Program-made: the position numbers and the translations under genes | Notes under the pieces: model-generated | What the model saw: the letters and a program-made list of their open reading frames with translations, nothing else | What the model was told of the DNA's origin: nothing | Databases searched by the model: none | DNA from: Panthera uncia | Lineage: Eukaryota; Chordata; Mammalia; Carnivora; Felidae | Assembly: GCF_023721935.1 (NCBI RefSeq) | Contig: NW_026057589.1 | Span: 7,000,415-7,064,414 of the forward strand | DNA length: 64,000 nucleotides | Reading direction: 5' to 3' | In this document: positions 59,574 to 64,000 of the stretch, one piece after another | How positions within the stretch are numbered: position 1 is the stretch's first letter | Layout of the letters: each line of letters begins with the position of its first letter

Positions 59574-59939
59574 AATAAATAAGCATTTTTTAAAAAATAA
59601 AAAAAAATAAAACTAAAAAAGGGGCATCAAGCTGCCTCAGTCAGTGGGGTATAAGTTTGAGCCCCTCATTGGGTGCAGAGATTACTTAAAAATAAAACCA
59701 ATCAATCAATCAATAAAACTTAACAAGACCTTAAAACACTTTTATAAAGTGACTTCTCCACAGCATCTTATTGGCCAGAATCCAAGTCAGGCCAGATCCA
59801 AGTATACTAAGGGAGATGGCACCGGGTGAAGCTCTCTTTCAAATAACTCTTAGTCACTGTCACAGATCAAGTTCTCTAGAAAGTTTCGCTTGCAAGGTAT
59901 TTATTAAAAAGTGCCCTTGGGATTAAATGTATTGCTAGC

Positions 59940-60335
59940 AAGGCCCGTGGGTGGTTCAGTCGGTTAGGCATCTGATCCTTGATTTTGGCTGAGGTCAAGA
60001 TCTCATAGTCCGTGAGATTGAGCCCTGAGTTCAGTCTCCATGCTGGGCGTGGAGCCTACTTAAGATTCTCTCTCTCGGGTGCCTGGCTGACTCAGTCTGT
60101 TGGCTCAGGTCATGATCTCACGAAAACCCCCGTTGGGCTCTGTGCTGGCAGGGTAGAGCCTGCTTGGAATTCTCTTTCCCTCTCTGGCCCTCTCTGACTT
60201 ACTCTCATTCATGCACACTCTCTAGGTCTCTCTCAAAATAAATAAACACTAAAAAAAAAAAAAAAAGTTTCTCTCTCTTCCTCTCCCTCTGCCCCTCCCC
60301 TCTCAAAAATAATTAACTAATTACTTATTTATTTA
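59940..60335 (+). mobile_element. Nested CAN-SINEs, both plus orientation
   Basis: An element starting near 59940 (GGGTGGTTCAGTCGGTTAGG) is interrupted in its CT tract at about 60076 by a second SINE (to about 60267). The outer element's tail then resumes (TCTCTCTTCCTCTCCCTCTG). Confidence 0.85.
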
Positions 60336-60517
60336 TTTAAAAAACCCAAAATGTGTTGATGGGAGAGGAAAAAAGTAGAATTGGGTAGAGGGAGAAGTCA
60401 AGCTACACTGCAGCCCAACAACAGCTTGAGGTGACTCCACAGAGAGCCCTGGAGCTCATGTGGCCCATCAGGATTGCTCTGCTGGGCCTTTATACTCCCA
60501 TCACCAGTCATTGTTTT

Positions 60518-60718
60518 TTTGTTGTTGCTGTTTGTTTGTTAAAGTTTATTTATTTTGAGGAAGGAAGGGGCAGAGAGAGGGGGAAAGAGAGAACCTCAAG
60601 CAGGCTCCACAATGTCAGCACAGAGGCCCACCAGGGACTTGATCCCATGACCCTGGGATCATGACCTGAGCTGACATCAAGTCAGACACTTAACTGACTG
60701 AGCCACCCAGGCACCCCT
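60518..60718 (-). mobile_element. CAN-SINE, minus orientation
   Basis: Ends GAGCCACCCAGGCACCCC; flanked by CTCCCATCACCAGTCAT and CTCCCATCTCCAGTCAT. Confidence 0.92.
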
Positions 60719-61954
60719 CCCATCTCCAGTCATTGGATGTAAGCTGCCCAGAAAGGAAGACTTGAAGGTAGCTCTCTATAGCTCAGGGAACCCCAGAAAG
60801 GGGTGAGAGCAATCCCAGCTGCTAGGTAGCAGACCTTCAGTGAAGAGGGATCTAGGTGGCTCATCTGTGTCCATCTCAATCACCAACACTACTTAAGCTT
60901 CAAGGCATCCTGGGAGCTCCCCTGGGGCAGAAGGAGCAAGCTTTCCTAGCATCAGGTGGGCTAGGGAAGCTACCAACTGTGGGGCACCTTTGAGGAGGCT
61001 AGGTCTGGTCTCCAGGTCAGGCATTGGTGTGGAGCAGTCATTCTCCCAGCAGTTCTCAGAGGCCTCTGAGCCCATGTTTAGTGAAAGAGCATGAATTTGC
61101 CTGGCTGAGAATGGGGAAAGAAGCAAGTTAGACAGCGGAGGTTAACCAGGGCTAGAACAGTCTGAAGCTGAGCTCCTTGCCTATTCACTCAGAAGTATCA
61201 TCTAGAAGAAGAGAATTATTGTCTGCTTTATTAATTGCTCCGTTTGTGTTCCTAGAGGAAAGGCAGTCTGATGAGGAGGCTGTGGGCTAGTAATTCTGTC
61301 TGCCTACTTGCAAGACAAGTCAGGGAAACCCTGACTGTCAGGATGGTTTAGAGCTTGGGAAATTTGGGAAAGAACCCAAGAACAGTGCATGGTATCAAGG
61401 CATCATCAACATGGAGCAAAAAGGAGAGAAGGTAAAAGAGGATGCATTTGGATTCAAGAGTCAATAATGAGCCAGAAGTGAATGTTGAATTATTCAACCT
61501 CCTTTATTGATCCATTGATCTCTATCTGCAGGTCTTGGTTTATTCTTGGTTGGCATTTCCTGTGTCTGAGACACTGAGAAGAAAAATGGGGGGAGGAAGG
61601 ATTTTTAAGACTCAGGAAGAGAGAAGAGGCAGTGCCAAAGAGAAATTTGACCAGCAACAAATATCAAGAATCTTAAAATACCCATACTTTTTGATATAGG
61701 GGTTCTGCTTCTGGATATTGACCCTAAAATCACTATCAAAAACATTAAGAAAAATCCTTAAGCACCACAATGTTCACAGAAGCCTATTTTATAACAGTAA
61801 ATAATGGGAAACAACCTGAATAAATGCCCAACAATAGGAGATCAGCCAGGATGTCATTAGTTTTATATAATTACATGGGAAAATACTTATGCCATAGGTT
61901 AGGTAATAAAGGCCATTCAAAACTGTACCATAGAATATCATAACTATGTGCAGG

Positions 61955-62370
61955 GCACCTGGGTGGCTCAGTTGGTTTCGTTAGGTGTCTGACTCTTTTT
62001 TTTTTTAATGTGTATTTATTTTTGAGATAGAGAGAGATAGAGCATGAACGGAAGAGGTTCAGAGAGAGAGGGAGACACAGAATCCGAAGCAGGCTCCAGG
62101 CTCTGAGCTGTCAGCACAGAGCCCAACGTAGGGCTCGAACTCACAGACTGCGAGATCATGACCTGAGCTGGAGTTGGAAGCTCAACCGACTGAGCCACCC
62201 AGGAGCCCCAAGGTGTCCGACTCTTGATATGGGTTCAGGTCCTGATCTCGTCATGAGATCAAGGCTCGAGTTGGGTTCCGCACTGATTCTCTCTCTCCCT
62301 CTCTCTCTGCCCCTCCCCTGCTCACGCTCCCTGTCTCGCTCTCAAAATAAATAACTAAAAAAAAACCCAA
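61955..62370. mobile_element. CAN-SINE inserted into another CAN-SINE in opposite orientation
   Basis: The outer plus-strand element (61955-61998 and about 62212-62370) is split by a full-length minus-strand element (about 61999-62211). The split is bounded by AGGTGTCTGACTCTT and AGGTGTCCGACTCTT, which give the order of insertion. Confidence 0.9.
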
Positions 62371-62454
62371 AAAAACCAGCATAGTTATGTGAAGAAACAC
62401 AGCTGGAGAAAGGCCAAAGAAAATATACTTAAATGCATGTTTAATTATTAAAAA

Positions 62455-62672
62455 AATTAAAAAAAAAATTTTTTTTTTTGAGAGAGAGAGACAGACAGAC
62501 AGAACATGAGCAGGGGATGGGCAGAGAGAGAGGGAGACACAGAATCAGAAGCAGGCTCCAGGCTCTGAGCTGTCAGCACAGAGCTCGATGCAGGGCTCGA
62601 ACTTGAGAACCGTGAGATCATGACCTGAGCCGAAGTCGGACGCTTAACTGACTGAGCCACCCAGGCACCCTA
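62455..62672 (-). mobile_element. CAN-SINE, minus orientation
   Basis: Poly-T and GA-rich start, GAGCCACCCAGGCACCC end. From here to 64000 I see unique, AT-rich to moderately GC-rich sequence and no gene. Confidence 0.92.
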
Positions 62673-64000
62673 CTGTATATTTAATTATAATTAAATTACT
62701 GTTTTGAGGTGGTAAGACTATCTTCTTTTCCTATATTCCTATATTTCCTCAGTTTTCTACAAAAAATATGCACGAGTTTTAAATAATTAAAAAAATGTAA
62801 GGGTGAGGCAAAAGACACTCATATGAAGACTGCACAGTAGTAAAACGAACACAAATTAGTGGGGAGCCAAATCCTCCCAGGATGCTACTATGTCCTAGGT
62901 GTACTGGCCATCTCCTTGATGCATCATCGTATGGCCCAAATGATAGAGTAAGGGACACTGTGGAGTGGTCTATGGAGGACAATCAAAGGCCCCTGAACTT
63001 ATATTCAAAGAAAAAATGTGAGTTATTGCAGCAGAGAAAGGGGAGGAAGTCATGCTAGATAGAGGGTATATACAGTAAAAGCAAAGGCACTGAGGCATGT
63101 GGGAAATGTAACAGGTCAGTATGGCTGGATTGCCACATACCACAGGGAGAAATGATGAGAGATGGGATTGGAAAGGAAAGGGAGTCATGAATGCTGGGCT
63201 GACAGTCCTTGCCTCTCTGCCATAGGCAAATGAGAGACTTGAGGGAGGGGCTCGGGGGAGGGGTGGTGCGGTTAGAGCTCACCACTGCCATTCTCTAGTC
63301 CCCTAGTCTCGTCTGTTTCCCATCACCCGCCAGAAACTTGGGAGAGCAGGGGAGGAGAAGGGGAGCAGTCCCAAACAGCCCTCCAAGACTGGTCAGCTAG
63401 GCCTCCTGACCCCAGCCTGGCCCTCTTCCCAGTACACAAGGCTCGGTCCCCATCCTCAGGCACCCAGACAAACCCCTCCGCCTCCCATGACAAAGAGGCT
63501 CCTTAGGCCCGGGCAAGATTTGCAAACGTCAAACTTGTAATTATAAGGATGAAATCATCTGGTTCCTTTTAAGCAAACGGGTTTATTGATCCCAACACTG
63601 AAGAAATGCTATTCTGGGGAAACTTACTCCTCTCAGTTTTCCTCTCCCAGTGGGATGGCTGAGCTGGTGGGGGAGGGTGGCAGGGGAGCTAAGAAGGGGA
63701 AGAACCTCCTGGGAGGGGAAATTCTTAAGGACCTAGGGGAGAGTTTTATGGTGTACTTAAATTATATCTCAAAAAAAAATTCTTTAGGGCCCAGAAAACT
63801 GCCTAAATTAGGCAGATGACACACTCACCCCAGACTTAGGCACATCTCCATCCCCAGACTAGAAGCTAGGTAGAGCTGGGGCTTTAGGAACTGTGCCAAC
63901 CATTAGTTTCCCTTCTCTCTCACCCCCATCAAGTCTCATTTGTGACTCCAGATCCTATTTGTTTCAAGATGGCACAATATTTCCCTAGTAACTGAAGGGA

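Noticed and set aside
1..64000. CRISPR arrays, operons, rRNA or functional tRNA genes
   Set aside because: None seen. The tRNA-like sequences are the heads of CAN-SINEs, and the gene structure is eukaryotic with introns.
52196..64000. First exon of CBFB, the expected next gene
   Set aside because: No match to its N terminus (MPRVVPDQ) was found on either strand; it probably lies beyond the window.

Overview
The window is mammalian genomic DNA from a carnivore, almost certainly a cat-family (felid) species. About two dozen tRNA-Lys-derived CAN-SINEs of the feline type are present, many with target-site duplications, on a background of old L1 and MIR fragments. Gene order matches human 16q22.1: CIAO2B, CES2, CES3, CES4A. 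Species identity is inferred from repeats and synteny only.

Layout. 1-1850: old repeats and two SINEs. 1961-3763 (minus): CIAO2B, five exons, 163 codons, intact, with an intron 1 that reads as a U12-type AT-AC intron. 3560-4130: CpG-rich promoter with two ETS-type sites. 4991-15939 (plus): CES2, 12 exons, with one in-frame TAG in exon 5 where both neighbouring paralogues encode Trp. 19384-30806 (plus): CES3, 13 exons, intact (570 aa). 37784-50735 (plus): CES4A, 14 exons, intact (553 aa). 50736-64000: no known gene; a CpG island at about 53400-54080 is followed by exon-like open segments on the plus strand that may be an undescribed transcript, then a SINE-dense stretch with nested and inverted insertions.

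The three esterase genes are a tandem array with nearly collinear exons (205/205/202, 142/139/142 and 134/134/134 nt for exons 2-4). All encode alpha/beta-hydrolase carboxylesterases with a signal peptide and a visible Ser-Glu-His triad. CES2 and CES3 end in ER-retention tetrapeptides (HTEL, QEEL); CES4A does not. CIAO2B belongs to an unrelated pathway (cytosolic iron-sulfur cluster targeting) and lies head-to-head with CES2.

The points most worth a second look are the CES2 nonsense codon, the inverted duplication of about 450 bp that brackets CES2 exon 1, the AT-AC intron of CIAO2B, and the candidate spliced locus downstream of CES4A. All exon boundaries were read by eye from splice signals, reading-frame continuity and remembered family sequences; no alignment or database search was run.
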